This document shows positions 53,724 to 62,697 of a DNA stretch of 64,000 bases, piece by piece. Within the stretch, counting starts at the first letter, position 1. Each line of letters opens with the position of its first letter. The DNA lies in assembly GCA_031417555.1 (NCBI GenBank), contig JANOVV010000028.1:1-64000 (forward strand), in the 5' to 3' direction. A program made the translations under genes and the position numbers. The notes under the pieces were generated by a model. The model saw nothing but the letters and a program-made list of their open reading frames with translations. It did no database searches and was not told the origin of the DNA. The stretch is from JADKIH01 sp031417555. GTDB taxonomy: Bacteria > Bacteroidota > Bacteroidia > AKYH767-A > 2013-40CM-41-45.

Positions 53724-54284
53724 TTAAAGATTTTCTAAAACTGTACGCTTTTTGTGTTTTAGTGATTTAAAAAAAGAAGGAGTAAGTCCTGTAATCTTTT
53801 TAAATTGTGTAGAAAGATGTGCAACACTGCTATAATGCAACTTGTAAGCAATTTCAGAAAGGTTTAATTCATTATAGATGATCAACTCTTTAACTCTTTC
53901 AATTTTATGAATAATAATAAAATGCTCAATGGTTGTACCTTTGACTTCAGAAAAAAGATTGGAGAGATAGCTGTAATTATGTTTTAATTTTTCGCTTAAA
54001 TAATCTGAAAAACTTATTTTTGGTATTTCATCTGTGTAGTGTACTAATTCTATGATAATATTTTTAATTTTTTCAACAAGGATAGCTCTTTGATCATCCA
54101 TCAATTCTAATCCGGATTGAAGTAAATTATTTTTTAATTCATCATGTTCTTCAGTTGATATATCATCCATAATTTCAACTTCACCTAATTCAACTATGTT
54201 GTGTTTTAAGTTTAATTTTTCCAACTCTGCTTTTACAAGCATTTTGCAGCGAAGACTAACCATGTTCTTAATATATAGTTTCAC
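53724..54284 (-). CDS. AraC-family transcriptional regulator (short type)
   Basis: 186 residues. The N-terminal ~85 residues (MKLYIKNMVSLRCKMLVKAE start) are not a classic cupin sensor. The C-terminal ~100 residues are an AraC DNA-binding domain with two helix-turn-helix motifs: LSNLFSEVKGTTIEHFIIIH and LSEIAYKLHYSSVAHLSTQF, with the typical GLTPSFFKSLKH end. AraC proteins usually contact direct repeats spaced about 21 bp. It is the only AraC-type gene seen in the window and lies among the eleven matching promoter sites. No island motif precedes it. Confidence 0.9.
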   Translation of the reverse strand: MKLYIKNMVSLRCKMLVKAELEKLNLKHNIVELGEVEIMDDISTEEHDELKNNLLQSGLELMDDQRAILVEKIKNIIIELVHYTDEIPKISFSDYLSEKLKHNYSYLSNLFSEVKGTTIEHFIIIHKIERVKELIIYNELNLSEIAYKLHYSSVAHLSTQFKKITGLTPSFFKSLKHKKRTVLENL

Positions 54285-54563
54285 TTTTTTTTAAATCTAA
54301 TGGTTGAAAAATTACTTCTGCCTAAATGTTAAAATTAAATAATTTGTGTGAATAAAAAAAACTAACTCCTAATTTTGAACATAATCCCCATTTTAATTCA
54401 AAGAACAATGCTATTTATATTAAAATATACGACATTGTTTTAAATTAGTTTAATATTATTCGCGATTTGTCTGTTTAAATTGTTAAATATTAATTTTATT
54501 AGACTTATTTTTGATTTTTTATACAACTATTTTAAAATAGAATTATTCACTTACTTATATTCA

Positions 54564-55664
54564 ATGGTTAATTCGAAGTATATATTCTTTTCGGTGATTT
54601 GGACGATTACTGGGTTATTAATTAATTTAAAATGTATTGCTCAGGAATCAGAAACGCCAACTTTTAAATTGTTTCTAATAGGAGACGCCGGTGAAGGTGA
54701 TTCAACGGGAGCGACACTTAGAGATTTAAAAACTCAATTGATGAAAAATCCGAATAGCGCTGTAATTTTTCTTGGTGACAACTGTTACATAAAACCTTAT
54801 TTTTTTTTACCTCTCGAAGTAGGTGGATATGATAGAAGTAAAAAAGCCAAACGAAGGCTCTTATCGCAATTAGAAATATTAAAGGAATATAAGGGCTTCG
54901 CATATTTTATTCCGGGTAATCATGATTGGTGGAATCTTATTAATATTAAAAAAGGCAAAAAGCGTCTGCTCGATGAACAGCTATTTATTGAAGAAACTTT
55001 GTCTAAGTATAAATCATTGCAGAATTCTAAATCAGGAACATTCCTGCCTAAAGATGGAAATCCGGGGCCCATTTCAAAAATTTTTAATAAGGGAAAAACA
55101 AGAATCATTTTTATTGATACCTATCGTTTGATTATCGAAGAGGGTAAAAGAAAGCTTAAAGATTCTGTTTTACTGGCCAATTTTTATAAAGAACTTAAAA
55201 ACCAACTTACGGAGGCAACAAATAAGCGTGAAAAAATTATTGTTGTGGGACATCATCCTATTCATGCCAAAGGAAAGCATTCTTTGCCGCTTGTATTCTT
55301 TGAAAGGTTAAACAGACGTTTTGCAGATTCAAATACTAATTATCCACCTTATAATAAAATGTCCGTTCGTTTAGACAGCCTGTTGAAAGAACATCATCAT
55401 CCGGATATTTACTATGTAAGCGGACATGAACATTCTTTGGAATATTTTTTTAATGACAGCCTGCACTATCTTGTAAGCGGTGCCGGTAGTAAAATCGATA
55501 AAGTTAAATACAAATCTGTTGAAAATGCGGAAGAGTATTTAATTTGGAACGAGGAAGGATTTTTTGAGATTGATTTTTACGGACGAAAAGAAACTGTGTT
55601 GATGTATCATAGAAAGGATAAAAAATCAGAATTAAAAGTAGGATGTTTGTCAGGTTGTGATTAA
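54564..55664 (+). CDS. Calcineurin-like metallophosphoesterase, exported
   Basis: 366 residues from ATG 54564, which gives a signal-peptide-like start (VNSKYIFFSVIWTITGLLIN); a TTG at 54480 would add 28 residues. Metal-site motifs: FLIGDAGEGD, VIFLGDNCYI, YFIPGNHDWW, VVGHHPIHAKG and YVSGHEHSLEYF. The rest is beta-rich and ends with a Cys (VGCLSGCD). It is the only plus-strand gene inside the island and has no clear copy of the island motif. Substrate unknown. Confidence 0.87.
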   Translation: MVNSKYIFFSVIWTITGLLINLKCIAQESETPTFKLFLIGDAGEGDSTGATLRDLKTQLMKNPNSAVIFLGDNCYIKPYFFLPLEVGGYDRSKKAKRRLLSQLEILKEYKGFAYFIPGNHDWWNLINIKKGKKRLLDEQLFIEETLSKYKSLQNSKSGTFLPKDGNPGPISKIFNKGKTRIIFIDTYRLIIEEGKRKLKDSVLLANFYKELKNQLTEATNKREKIIVVGHHPIHAKGKHSLPLVFFERLNRRFADSNTNYPPYNKMSVRLDSLLKEHHHPDIYYVSGHEHSLEYFFNDSLHYLVSGAGSKIDKVKYKSVENAEEYLIWNEEGFFEIDFYGRKETVLMYHRKDKKSELKVGCLSGCD

Positions 55665-55678
55665 CAAATAATTTAAAA

Positions 55679-56947
55679 TTATTTGGTTTGTATTCCTAAA
55701 TCAGACGGAGAGGCATTTAGCTGCTTTAAAGCTACTAAAATCTTTTTTCCTTTATGTGAATGATTTCGATAATCAGAAATTATTTCGTGGTTTCTATAAA
55801 AGTCAATAACATTTTTTTTTAAACCCATATCTATATTTTTAAATTTGGCTCTCTGCAGCTTCATTAATAAATTATAATATGTTTTATCTGCAAGTTTATA
55901 TTCGCCTAGTATGGTTTCCTGACCTGTATCTAAATCGATATTAGTATATGAAATATCTCGAGTTCTTAGTCTTTTTATTGAACCATTATAATGATAAAGT
56001 ATAGAGTCATAGCTCTGTTCAAATAATTTTTCACATTCTTCATTCGGTAATTTTGGTTTGAATTTAGACACAGGACCATATTTTGGCAGTACACCAATAA
56101 TAAGTGAAATAAAAATTGACTGAATCCGGGGCTGCTTAAATTCTTTCTTATAATTTATTTTATCACTTTTATATAAATAATTTTTCTTAGTTGCTAGAGG
56201 ATTTAATTTTGTTATAAACGAATTCTTTATTTTCCAAGCGTCTTTAGTTAATTCAGGAATAATTGTTTTAACAGCAAATCTGAATACTTCAATAGCAACC
56301 GGAAGGTTCCTGAAAATATTTTTTAAGTGTAAACCATATGTTTTAAAAAATGCCCGTTCTAAAACAGTATCGCTTACTGCAAAGCCAATGAAGTTATGAT
56401 AAGAATCCGGTTTATAATTTCCTCTTGCCGTTTGTAACACATCGAAGCCGAACTCTATTCTTGCATGTTGATCGTGCCCCTTCTCATAGGGTACTTTGCT
56501 GCCATATTTTTTCCGTAATTTTGGAAACATAATAGCTACTGCTTTGTTAGTCGCTAATGAGTGTCCATATTGGTCTGCTTCGTAATGGCATAGAACGCCC
56601 AATGCAAAAGAATATTCATTAAAATTTCGTGATTCTTCAAGTAGGGCAGTTATAAAATCACCACTTCGTACATAATGCACAAGGTTACTAAATAACATAC
56701 TTCCCATCGGGCAATAACCTATGTCAGGAATTATTGCTCCTCTGTATGCATACGTGTGTGCTTTCTTTAATTCTTCTTCAGTAATGTTTGGATATTTATG
56801 TTTTAATAATGGGACGATTGATTTATCCCAAGATGCATCAATTATGGCCTCATGGGAAAGTAAAGCGTATGAAAAAGAGGATAGAGGTCGATAAATAGTA
56901 AATATTAAGATTATAAATAGAAATCTTTTAAAACCTGAAATAGTCAT
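55679..56947 (-). CDS. Zinc-dependent phospholipase C family protein
   Basis: 422 residues. After an N-terminal hydrophobic segment come zinc-site motifs typical of the family: YALLSHEAIIDASW, HTYAYRGAIIPDIGYCP, FALGVLCHYEADQYGHSLATN and KGHDQHARIEFGFDV. The helical C-terminus is less conserved. It probably acts on phospholipids outside the cytoplasm; the true substrate is not shown. It lies downstream of two small genes and the promoter motif at 57402, and converges with the phosphoesterase. Confidence 0.85.
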   Translation of the reverse strand: MTISGFKRFLFIILIFTIYRPLSSFSYALLSHEAIIDASWDKSIVPLLKHKYPNITEEELKKAHTYAYRGAIIPDIGYCPMGSMLFSNLVHYVRSGDFITALLEESRNFNEYSFALGVLCHYEADQYGHSLATNKAVAIMFPKLRKKYGSKVPYEKGHDQHARIEFGFDVLQTARGNYKPDSYHNFIGFAVSDTVLERAFFKTYGLHLKNIFRNLPVAIEVFRFAVKTIIPELTKDAWKIKNSFITKLNPLATKKNYLYKSDKINYKKEFKQPRIQSIFISLIIGVLPKYGPVSKFKPKLPNEECEKLFEQSYDSILYHYNGSIKRLRTRDISYTNIDLDTGQETILGEYKLADKTYYNLLMKLQRAKFKNIDMGLKKNVIDFYRNHEIISDYRNHSHKGKKILVALKQLNASPSDLGIQTK

Positions 56948-56978
56948 TAGTTATTATAAAAGGACAAATTTCCAAAAT

Positions 56979-57059
56979 TCATTTATTTTTCCGTAATCGA
57001 TAATATAATCCGACAATTAAAACCGCAACTGCTAAAATACCCCACCAACCCATATACAT
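56979..57059 (-). CDS. Possible 26-residue membrane miniprotein
   Basis: An ATG at 57059 opens MYMGWWGILAVAVLIVGLYY then RLRKNK, one helix with a basic tail. It lies 31 bp upstream of the phospholipase gene and 93 bp after the 57153-57347 gene on the same strand. Composition is plausible for a tiny membrane protein, like the others in this island, but nothing else supports it. Confidence 0.4.
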   Translation of the reverse strand: MYMGWWGILAVAVLIVGLYYRLRKNK

Positions 57060-57152
57060 ATTTCTCAATTTAATACTATTAACTATTTATTTTATTTTCT
57101 TTTTGTAAATTTCAATTTCAAATTAATTTGGTTGAATTTCATAGAATTCAAT

Positions 57153-57347
57153 TCAAGATTCATCTTTTGTAGTTCGAACAAGACCAATACCGGCAATAAA
57201 AAATACAAGACCCAGTGCGCCATAAATAGCAAGTGATTTAATATCTCGAGTACCTCCGGCAGTATTAACAGATAATACTGCTGCATAAATAAGACCTACA
57301 ATTCCTGCAATAGTAAGTAGAGCACCGAAAATTCTTTTTAGATTCAT
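57153..57347 (-). CDS. Small two-helix membrane protein
   Basis: 64 residues with two helices (IFGALLTIAGIVGLIYAAVLSV and LAIYGALGLVFFIAGIGLV) and a short polar tail. No named family recognised, but the two-helix layout fits the small stress membrane proteins around it. First gene after the motif at 57402, with a ~20-nt predicted leader. Confidence 0.75.
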   Translation of the reverse strand: MNLKRIFGALLTIAGIVGLIYAAVLSVNTAGGTRDIKSLAIYGALGLVFFIAGIGLVRTTKDES

Positions 57348-57372
57348 AATTATTTTGATTAATTATTGTTAA

Positions 57373-57438
57373 CAAAAATGCAGAAGTATATTTTATGAAG
57401 TGTTACATAACAATTTCTTTTATTTACATTTTTTACAT
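57373..57438 (-). promoter_or_regulatory. Island promoter motif, site 8 (upstream of 57153-57347)
   Basis: GTTACATAACA at 57402 and TTTACATTTTTTACAT at 57423, 21 bp apart. The -7-like box is CATTTTTG (57380-57373), 22 bp past the proximal half-site. The distal half-site ends 2 bp before the stop of the glycosyltransferase gene. Confidence 0.8.
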
Positions 57439-57439
57439 A

Positions 57440-59821
57440 TTAAACCATTAATCTTTCAATATTTGATTTTTGTAATTGTAAAATTGAATTATTCTTTTTG
57501 TTTAAAAAAGTACTGGCAACAGTTAATCTGGCTAGCAGATAGCTTATAGTCGATTCAGCTCCCTGATTTAGATTAACATAATTTTCTTCAAGTCCATCAT
57601 AACATCCTCCTGTACATGGATTATAAATAATTTGTTGAAGATGATTGTTGCCCATGAACCAATTAAACGAGGCTTCCATTTTTTGAAGGTAATCTTCATC
57701 TTTAAATACCTCATAGAATTTACTTAAAGCAAGGATAGTGTACGCCACATCAATCGGTTGTTCCCCGCCGTTTTCATCTGTTATCGCCTCTTCGCCTTTA
57801 TGCATCCAGTTTTTATTCGAGATTACTTTTATTTTATTTTGTTTGAAGATCTTTGACATTAAAAAGTCAAAGGTTGATTTTGCAATTTCCTTATATATTG
57901 TTTCACCGGTAGCTAGCCAGGCACATAACATTGCTTCAGGTAAAATACTATTTGCATAGGTAAGATAACTCTCAAACCATTGCCATTCCTTTTCTGCTTC
58001 ATGTTTGTACATTTGGGCTAATCTATTTGCAAGCATTCGTAGAATGGAGACATTATTCTCAGATTTGTTTTTTTTACCGTAGTAGTACAAGCCTTTTATT
58101 GCAAATGCCATTGCTCTGGTTGAATGAATTTTACTGACATTTAGCAAAGCATTTTGCATAATTAATTCTGCTTCAATAATAAGTTTATTTGAAAATAGGG
58201 CACTGTTAGATAATAAATATCCTAATGCCCAAATTGCTCTTCCATTAGAATCGGCAAGGTTGGTTGAGTTATTCTGTTCTGTAAATAGTTTTTGTTCATT
58301 TACATAATTTAAAAAATATCCTTCTGGTTGCAGGCAGTGTTTAATGAAATTAAAGTATATATTAACATATTTTATATCTGATTCATTTCTTGTTAATTTA
58401 TAATGTTGGCAGATTGCTACTAAAGCCCTGGCATTATCATCTAAGGTATAGCCTGAAGTAATATCAGGTTGGTTGATTTTAGAAAATTGTATCATGCCAA
58501 AATCTGTCGTGAGCTTTTTAATATGATCTAAATTAACTAAAGGCATTTTATAATGTAATGAAATCCGGTCGTTGTTTTTTGTTTCAAATAGCATTGCATG
58601 AGCAATAGCAGCATTTTCCCACGAAGTTGAGGCCATCTTATGCAATCCATTTGAACTGATATTTTTTCTTAACGATTCATCTTTGATTAATTTTATAACA
58701 GAATCAGAAAGTTGGCTAGGACTTTCAAAATCTATAATTATTCCTGCATCATTTTGCAATACCTCACAGGCATGAGGAATAGGTGTAGAAATTACAGGAC
58801 AACCACAACTAATAGCATAAGAGAAAGTTCCACTTACTGCTTGATTCGGATCTTTTGAAGAAAATAAATATATATCTGTCAATTGAAGATATTCCAATAA
58901 TTCCTGTAAGGGTAAGAATTGATTGATAAATTTCACATTAGCTTCCAATTGTAATTCTTCAACCTTCGATTCCAACATCCTTCGGTATTTTTCACCCTCG
59001 TTTTTTACTACCGTCGGATGAGTTTTTCCAATAATCAGAAAAAGAATATTTGGATATATTTTTACTATTGAAGGAAGAGCCTCTAAAGTAGTCTCTATAC
59101 TTTTACCTGAACTAAGTAATCCAAATGTAGATAATACTGTTTTCCCTGATAATTTATATTTTTCTTTTAAGAGCCCTTTGTCAGAATGTTTTACCAGGTG
59201 AGTTCCATGAGGAATGACGGTAATTTTATTTTTTGATATACTATAATCTTTGGATAATATTTCGGATGAAGTATTTGTCATGACAATAATAGATTCCGAC
59301 GCATTTGATATTTGCTGTACATTGGATTTTATTGTTTCATTAGGAAAAGGCAAAACAGTATGAAATACTACAATTACCGGCTTTAAAATTGAATTCAAAA
59401 ATTGAATAAAAATTTCTTCTTTCTTTTCATAGAATCCAAATTCATGTTGAATCAATACTGTTTGAATGTTATTATTAGAGTTAATTTTCGATGCTAATTG
59501 TAAATATTCGTTTGAATGATCCGTATTTAGAATATACCTGATTTCATCGGTATAAGAATGTTTTTCATTGTCATTTTCCAAAGCACATATTTGAATTTTA
59601 AATGAATTACTAAACTTGTTATTTAATGATTTAATTAAATCCTGAGAGTAAGTGGCAATACCACATTCTCTTGGCGGAAAAGAGGTAATAAATAAAATTT
59701 CAGGTAAATTATCTGAATCGTCTGATGTTAATTTTCTAGCCGGAACTTTGATAATATTCTTTATTGAATGATCACCCGGAAATAGATTTTTAATAGGCTC
59801 AATTGTAATTTCACGTAACAT
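57440..59821 (-). CDS. GT4 glycosyltransferase fused to a helical C-terminal domain
   Basis: 793 residues. Residues ~45-410 are a GT-B transferase of family 4: SFPPRECGIATYSQDLI, VIPHGTHLVKH, LSTFGLLSSGKSIETTLEA and SGTFSYAISCGCPVISTPIP. Residues ~440-775 are helical and toroid-like with Trp, Asn and Gly motifs (GYTLDDNARALVAICQHY, SNGRAIWALGYLL, EAITDENGGEQPIDVAYTIL), as seen beside GH130 genes in Bacteroidota. It overlaps the GH130 gene by 11 bp. It may make a mannosyl product that GH130 degrades or remodels. Confidence 0.85.
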   Translation of the reverse strand: MLREITIEPIKNLFPGDHSIKNIIKVPARKLTSDDSDNLPEILFITSFPPRECGIATYSQDLIKSLNNKFSNSFKIQICALENDNEKHSYTDEIRYILNTDHSNEYLQLASKINSNNNIQTVLIQHEFGFYEKKEEIFIQFLNSILKPVIVVFHTVLPFPNETIKSNVQQISNASESIIVMTNTSSEILSKDYSISKNKITVIPHGTHLVKHSDKGLLKEKYKLSGKTVLSTFGLLSSGKSIETTLEALPSIVKIYPNILFLIIGKTHPTVVKNEGEKYRRMLESKVEELQLEANVKFINQFLPLQELLEYLQLTDIYLFSSKDPNQAVSGTFSYAISCGCPVISTPIPHACEVLQNDAGIIIDFESPSQLSDSVIKLIKDESLRKNISSNGLHKMASTSWENAAIAHAMLFETKNNDRISLHYKMPLVNLDHIKKLTTDFGMIQFSKINQPDITSGYTLDDNARALVAICQHYKLTRNESDIKYVNIYFNFIKHCLQPEGYFLNYVNEQKLFTEQNNSTNLADSNGRAIWALGYLLSNSALFSNKLIIEAELIMQNALLNVSKIHSTRAMAFAIKGLYYYGKKNKSENNVSILRMLANRLAQMYKHEAEKEWQWFESYLTYANSILPEAMLCAWLATGETIYKEIAKSTFDFLMSKIFKQNKIKVISNKNWMHKGEEAITDENGGEQPIDVAYTILALSKFYEVFKDEDYLQKMEASFNWFMGNNHLQQIIYNPCTGGCYDGLEENYVNLNQGAESTISYLLARLTVASTFLNKKNNSILQLQKSNIERLMV

Positions 59822-60854
59822 TATTCGTTTTATTTAGCAGTAATTCATTTAATAATTCGGATAAACTGACTGAAGCACATGCAATTTGTTCATCGGCGGC
59901 ACCATAATAAATATAGAGTGTGTCACCGAACAAAGCTGTGCCGGTGGGGAAGCAGACATTATTTACTTCACCTATTAATTCCCAGATATGATCCGGATTG
60001 AATAAAGCATACGGCAGTCTTGCAATTTCTTTTTGTGGATTATGTAAATCAAGCAAAGCCGCGCACGCAGAATATACATAGCCTTTAATGGTATCATGTA
60101 CACCATGATAAATTATCAGCCACCCATGTTCTGTTTCAATAGGAGGGCAGCCACCTCCAATATAGCTTACTTCGTGTTTATGTTTAGGTGTTAAGGCTAT
60201 ATATTCATTTAAGTTGAGAAAATATTTTTGCCAAAACTCAGTAGTGAGTTCCTGTAAATTATTAATGCAAACAATTTGAATATCCGGCCTTACCCGATGT
60301 AGAAAATGTAATTTTCCGTTTATTTTTCTAGAAAAAAAAATTACATTCTTGTCCCATATTAATATTTTTTTTCCATGTTTTTCTTTAATACGTTCATGTT
60401 CATTATAGCGCAGGTATTTTTCATTAATAATTCCTTTTGATTTTGCCAAATGACTAAATTCATCATAAGTAATTTGAGGAACTATTATTCCATGTTTTTC
60501 AAAGGTTTTAAGATCCGTTGAAGTCGCTAATGCTCCTAATGCATTAACTCCATCATACGCTGTATAGGTCAAATAATATAAATCTTCTATTTTAACTATT
60601 CTCGGATCTTCAACACCATGAGCTTCATAATCAAATTGAGGAAAAATAACAGGTGTGTCTAATCGTTCTTCAACTGTCAATGGACCATTTAATTTGCAAT
60701 AGCCGATGCTTGAATAATTTCCTTTACTAACTGCTCTGTAAAAAAGATGAACGTAATTGCCTTCTTTGATTGTTGCCGGATTTAATACTCCTTCATTTTC
60801 AAATCCTAATAGCGTTTTATTCAGGAGAATGCCTTCTTTTTTAATGGTTATCAT
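59811..60854 (-). CDS. GH130-family glycoside phosphorylase/hydrolase-like protein
   Basis: 347 residues, five-bladed propeller family. Motifs: LFYRAVSKGNYSSIGYC, HGVEDPRIVKIEDLYYLTYTAYDG (the catalytic-type region of GH130), IGGGCPPIETEHGWLIIYHG and YYGAADEQIACA. Known members phosphorolyse beta-1,4- or beta-1,2-mannosides. Such sequences are often mislabelled as pesticidal proteins; nothing here supports that. It overlaps the GT4 gene by 11 bp, and the island motif at 60977 is upstream. Confidence 0.88.
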   Translation of the reverse strand: MITIKKEGILLNKTLLGFENEGVLNPATIKEGNYVHLFYRAVSKGNYSSIGYCKLNGPLTVEERLDTPVIFPQFDYEAHGVEDPRIVKIEDLYYLTYTAYDGVNALGALATSTDLKTFEKHGIIVPQITYDEFSHLAKSKGIINEKYLRYNEHERIKEKHGKKILIWDKNVIFFSRKINGKLHFLHRVRPDIQIVCINNLQELTTEFWQKYFLNLNEYIALTPKHKHEVSYIGGGCPPIETEHGWLIIYHGVHDTIKGYVYSACAALLDLHNPQKEIARLPYALFNPDHIWELIGEVNNVCFPTGTALFGDTLYIYYGAADEQIACASVSLSELLNELLLNKTNNVT

Positions 60855-60947
60855 AATTAATTTTCATACTATTAACTTACTTTGGAGTATGAATGTTTTT
60901 TCCATAGAACTAAACATTTATCCCTAATAACTAAATAAAGTAGTACG

Positions 60948-61013
60948 TAAAATTGGAAAATATCTGACGTTTGTCAGTTACACAACATTATGATAATGTT
61001 ACATTATTCACAC
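60948..61013 (-). promoter_or_regulatory. Island promoter motif, site 9 (upstream of GH130-GT4)
   Basis: GTTACACAACA at 60977 and GTTACATTATTCACAC at 60998 (exact distal consensus), 21 bp apart. The -7-like box is CAATTTTA (60955-60948), 22 bp past the proximal half-site. The predicted leader is ~88 nt. Confidence 0.82.
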
Positions 61014-61034
61014 TTTAAAAATAGAATTTTATAA

Positions 61035-61946
61035 TTACTTTTTAAATTTGTAAGTAAAAACTAATCCATTTATTTCACCGGTCGAAAAGGGCAATATACT
61101 CATACCTGTATTATTATTTGATTTGGTTTTGTGATATTGTGGAACAAGTATTCCCGCTAAAACTCCTGTAGCTGTGCCTAATAAAATATCCGAAGGGAAA
61201 TGTTCGCCACCTCTCAAGCGCATGTAAGCCGTTGCTCCGGTTGCCGCTGAGGCAATCCCATAAAACAACCACTTTACTTTTGAATCGGGGTGATAATCGG
61301 CATAAACCTTTGCGATAAAAAATGTTGGAGTTGCAACAACCTGAACGTGGCCTGCAAAGAATGAATTTTTTGCAATGCTGCCTGTTCGTTTGTCCATGGT
61401 TGTTTCTGATGTGTATGCATAAGGTCTGTACCTATCAATATGGTAAGTGGCACTTGTCCCCAATAGGCCCGTAATAGACATTGCTTCCCAGTATAAAAAT
61501 CCAAGCTTTATAAAATCATTGCGTGTTTCTTTTCCGGTGAGGAAAAATACCAGGGGTAGGGGAATGGAAGCATAAAAAGGATAATAACTTATATCATCCA
61601 ACGATTGAGAATATGAATATACGGCCCATCGGTCGAAAGCATTTATATCTTCTTTCTTTAAGTTTTGAATTTGTTCAAGAGTAGGGGGTGTTTTATTATA
61701 TATTTTGGTGAATGCATAAACCGACCAGGCTGTACCAACAGCAACGATGGAAATGTCAACTGCTGGATTAAGAGTATATACAGGACCTGCAATTTTAATA
61801 TTCGCTTCAGTTTTATCTTGCAAAACCAGTGTTTGGGATTTATCAATTATTGAATCCTGCGAATTTATAGTGGTTGAATCTATTTGTGAATAAACTGATA
61901 TAAATGAAAAAATGAAAAGTAAAAACAGAATATTATTTTTCCGCAT
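61035..61946 (-). CDS. PAP2-like membrane protein with altered catalytic motifs
   Basis: 303 residues with a signal peptide. The PAP2 fold is recognisable from HIDRYRPYAYTSE, SFFAGHVQVVATP and RLRGGEHFPSDILLG. However, the usual PSGH is FAGH, and the first motif lacks a clear upstream Lys. It may be a divergent phosphatase or inactive. It is the second PAP2-type gene in the island and follows the outer-membrane gene by 19 bp, sharing its promoter. Confidence 0.8.
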   Translation of the reverse strand: MRKNNILFLLFIFSFISVYSQIDSTTINSQDSIIDKSQTLVLQDKTEANIKIAGPVYTLNPAVDISIVAVGTAWSVYAFTKIYNKTPPTLEQIQNLKKEDINAFDRWAVYSYSQSLDDISYYPFYASIPLPLVFFLTGKETRNDFIKLGFLYWEAMSITGLLGTSATYHIDRYRPYAYTSETTMDKRTGSIAKNSFFAGHVQVVATPTFFIAKVYADYHPDSKVKWLFYGIASAATGATAYMRLRGGEHFPSDILLGTATGVLAGILVPQYHKTKSNNNTGMSILPFSTGEINGLVFTYKFKK

Positions 61947-61965
61947 AATTTATTTCAAAATATTT

Positions 61966-62550
61966 TTATTTTGTATGAATTGCTAATCCGATGGTTGATA
62001 CACCGGTTGATAAATCAAGGAAAATACCCAGATTATTATTTAAATGATATTCCGTACCGATGTGTAAATCGAAATTCATGTGACTGGAATGATTATAATA
62101 ATTTCTATCACCGTAATAGTCATTATCCCATGATGAATTTACAATTGTGAATCCTAATGATGCTGCCAGGTAAAAATCCCATTTAGAATTTGCATTTAAC
62201 AGTTGATCAAAATAATATGTTCCTTTCAAACCAATTGGAATAACTGTTTCACGATAATAATAGTATTTATATGGATAATTCTTTTTTTTGTCACCCCAAT
62301 AATAACTATTTGAATAAGTATAAAAGCTAATGAATGGGGCTAATGTAAAATTAGTACCTGCATTTAATTCATAATCTATGTGAAAAACAGGTAAAGATCG
62401 TCCGGAATTTCCATAATTCCCTGAATAGCCTCCTACACCCACACCTAAATTTAGGGTATTCCCGTAATTTTCCGTTGTGCGTGTTTCTTGAGCGGAGATA
62501 TTTAAACTAAACATTATTAATAAAAGCGAGGCAGTAATAAATGATTTCAT
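61966..62550 (-). CDS. Uncharacterised outer membrane-like beta-barrel protein
   Basis: 194 residues with a signal peptide (FITASLLLIMFSLNISAQ). Rich in Tyr, Asn and Gly, with alternating strands (TLNLGVGVGGYSGNYG, FTLAPFISFYTYS, FYLAASLGFTIVN, NLGIFLDLSTGVSTIGLAIHT). Family not recognised. The island motif lies upstream (62617), and the PAP2-like gene follows in the same operon. Confidence 0.75.
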   Translation of the reverse strand: MKSFITASLLLIMFSLNISAQETRTTENYGNTLNLGVGVGGYSGNYGNSGRSLPVFHIDYELNAGTNFTLAPFISFYTYSNSYYWGDKKKNYPYKYYYYRETVIPIGLKGTYYFDQLLNANSKWDFYLAASLGFTIVNSSWDNDYYGDRNYYNHSSHMNFDLHIGTEYHLNNNLGIFLDLSTGVSTIGLAIHTK

Positions 62551-62588
62551 AAATTTTATATTTAAAATAGCAGAGTTGATATACTAAG

Positions 62589-62653
62589 CAAAGCTCGCCA
62601 TTTTGCTCAACACAGATTTACATAACTCTGTTAATAATTTACATCATTCACAC
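62589..62653 (-). promoter_or_regulatory. Island promoter motif, site 10 (upstream of 61966-62550)
   Basis: TTTACATAACT at 62617 and TTTACATCATTCACAC at 62638, 21 bp apart. The -7-like box is GAGCTTTG (62596-62589), 21 bp past the proximal half-site. Confidence 0.82.
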
Positions 62654-62697
62654 ATTAAATGATTTCAATTTATCTAGGGTAAATAAAATGACTGAAA

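Noticed and set aside
54341..54380. GTGTGAATAA upstream of the plus-strand phosphoesterase, resembling the inverted distal half-site
   Set aside because: The second half-site 21 bp away does not match and no -7 box lies at the expected distance, so it is not counted as a twelfth site.
57092..57286. 64-codon frame overlapping the small membrane protein gene
   Set aside because: Out-of-frame shadow; the 57153-57347 frame has clear membrane helices and the properly spaced promoter.
59811..60854. Insecticidal-toxin label often attached to such sequences
   Set aside because: The EDPRI...YYLTYTA region and propeller pattern identify GH130; no toxin domain is present.
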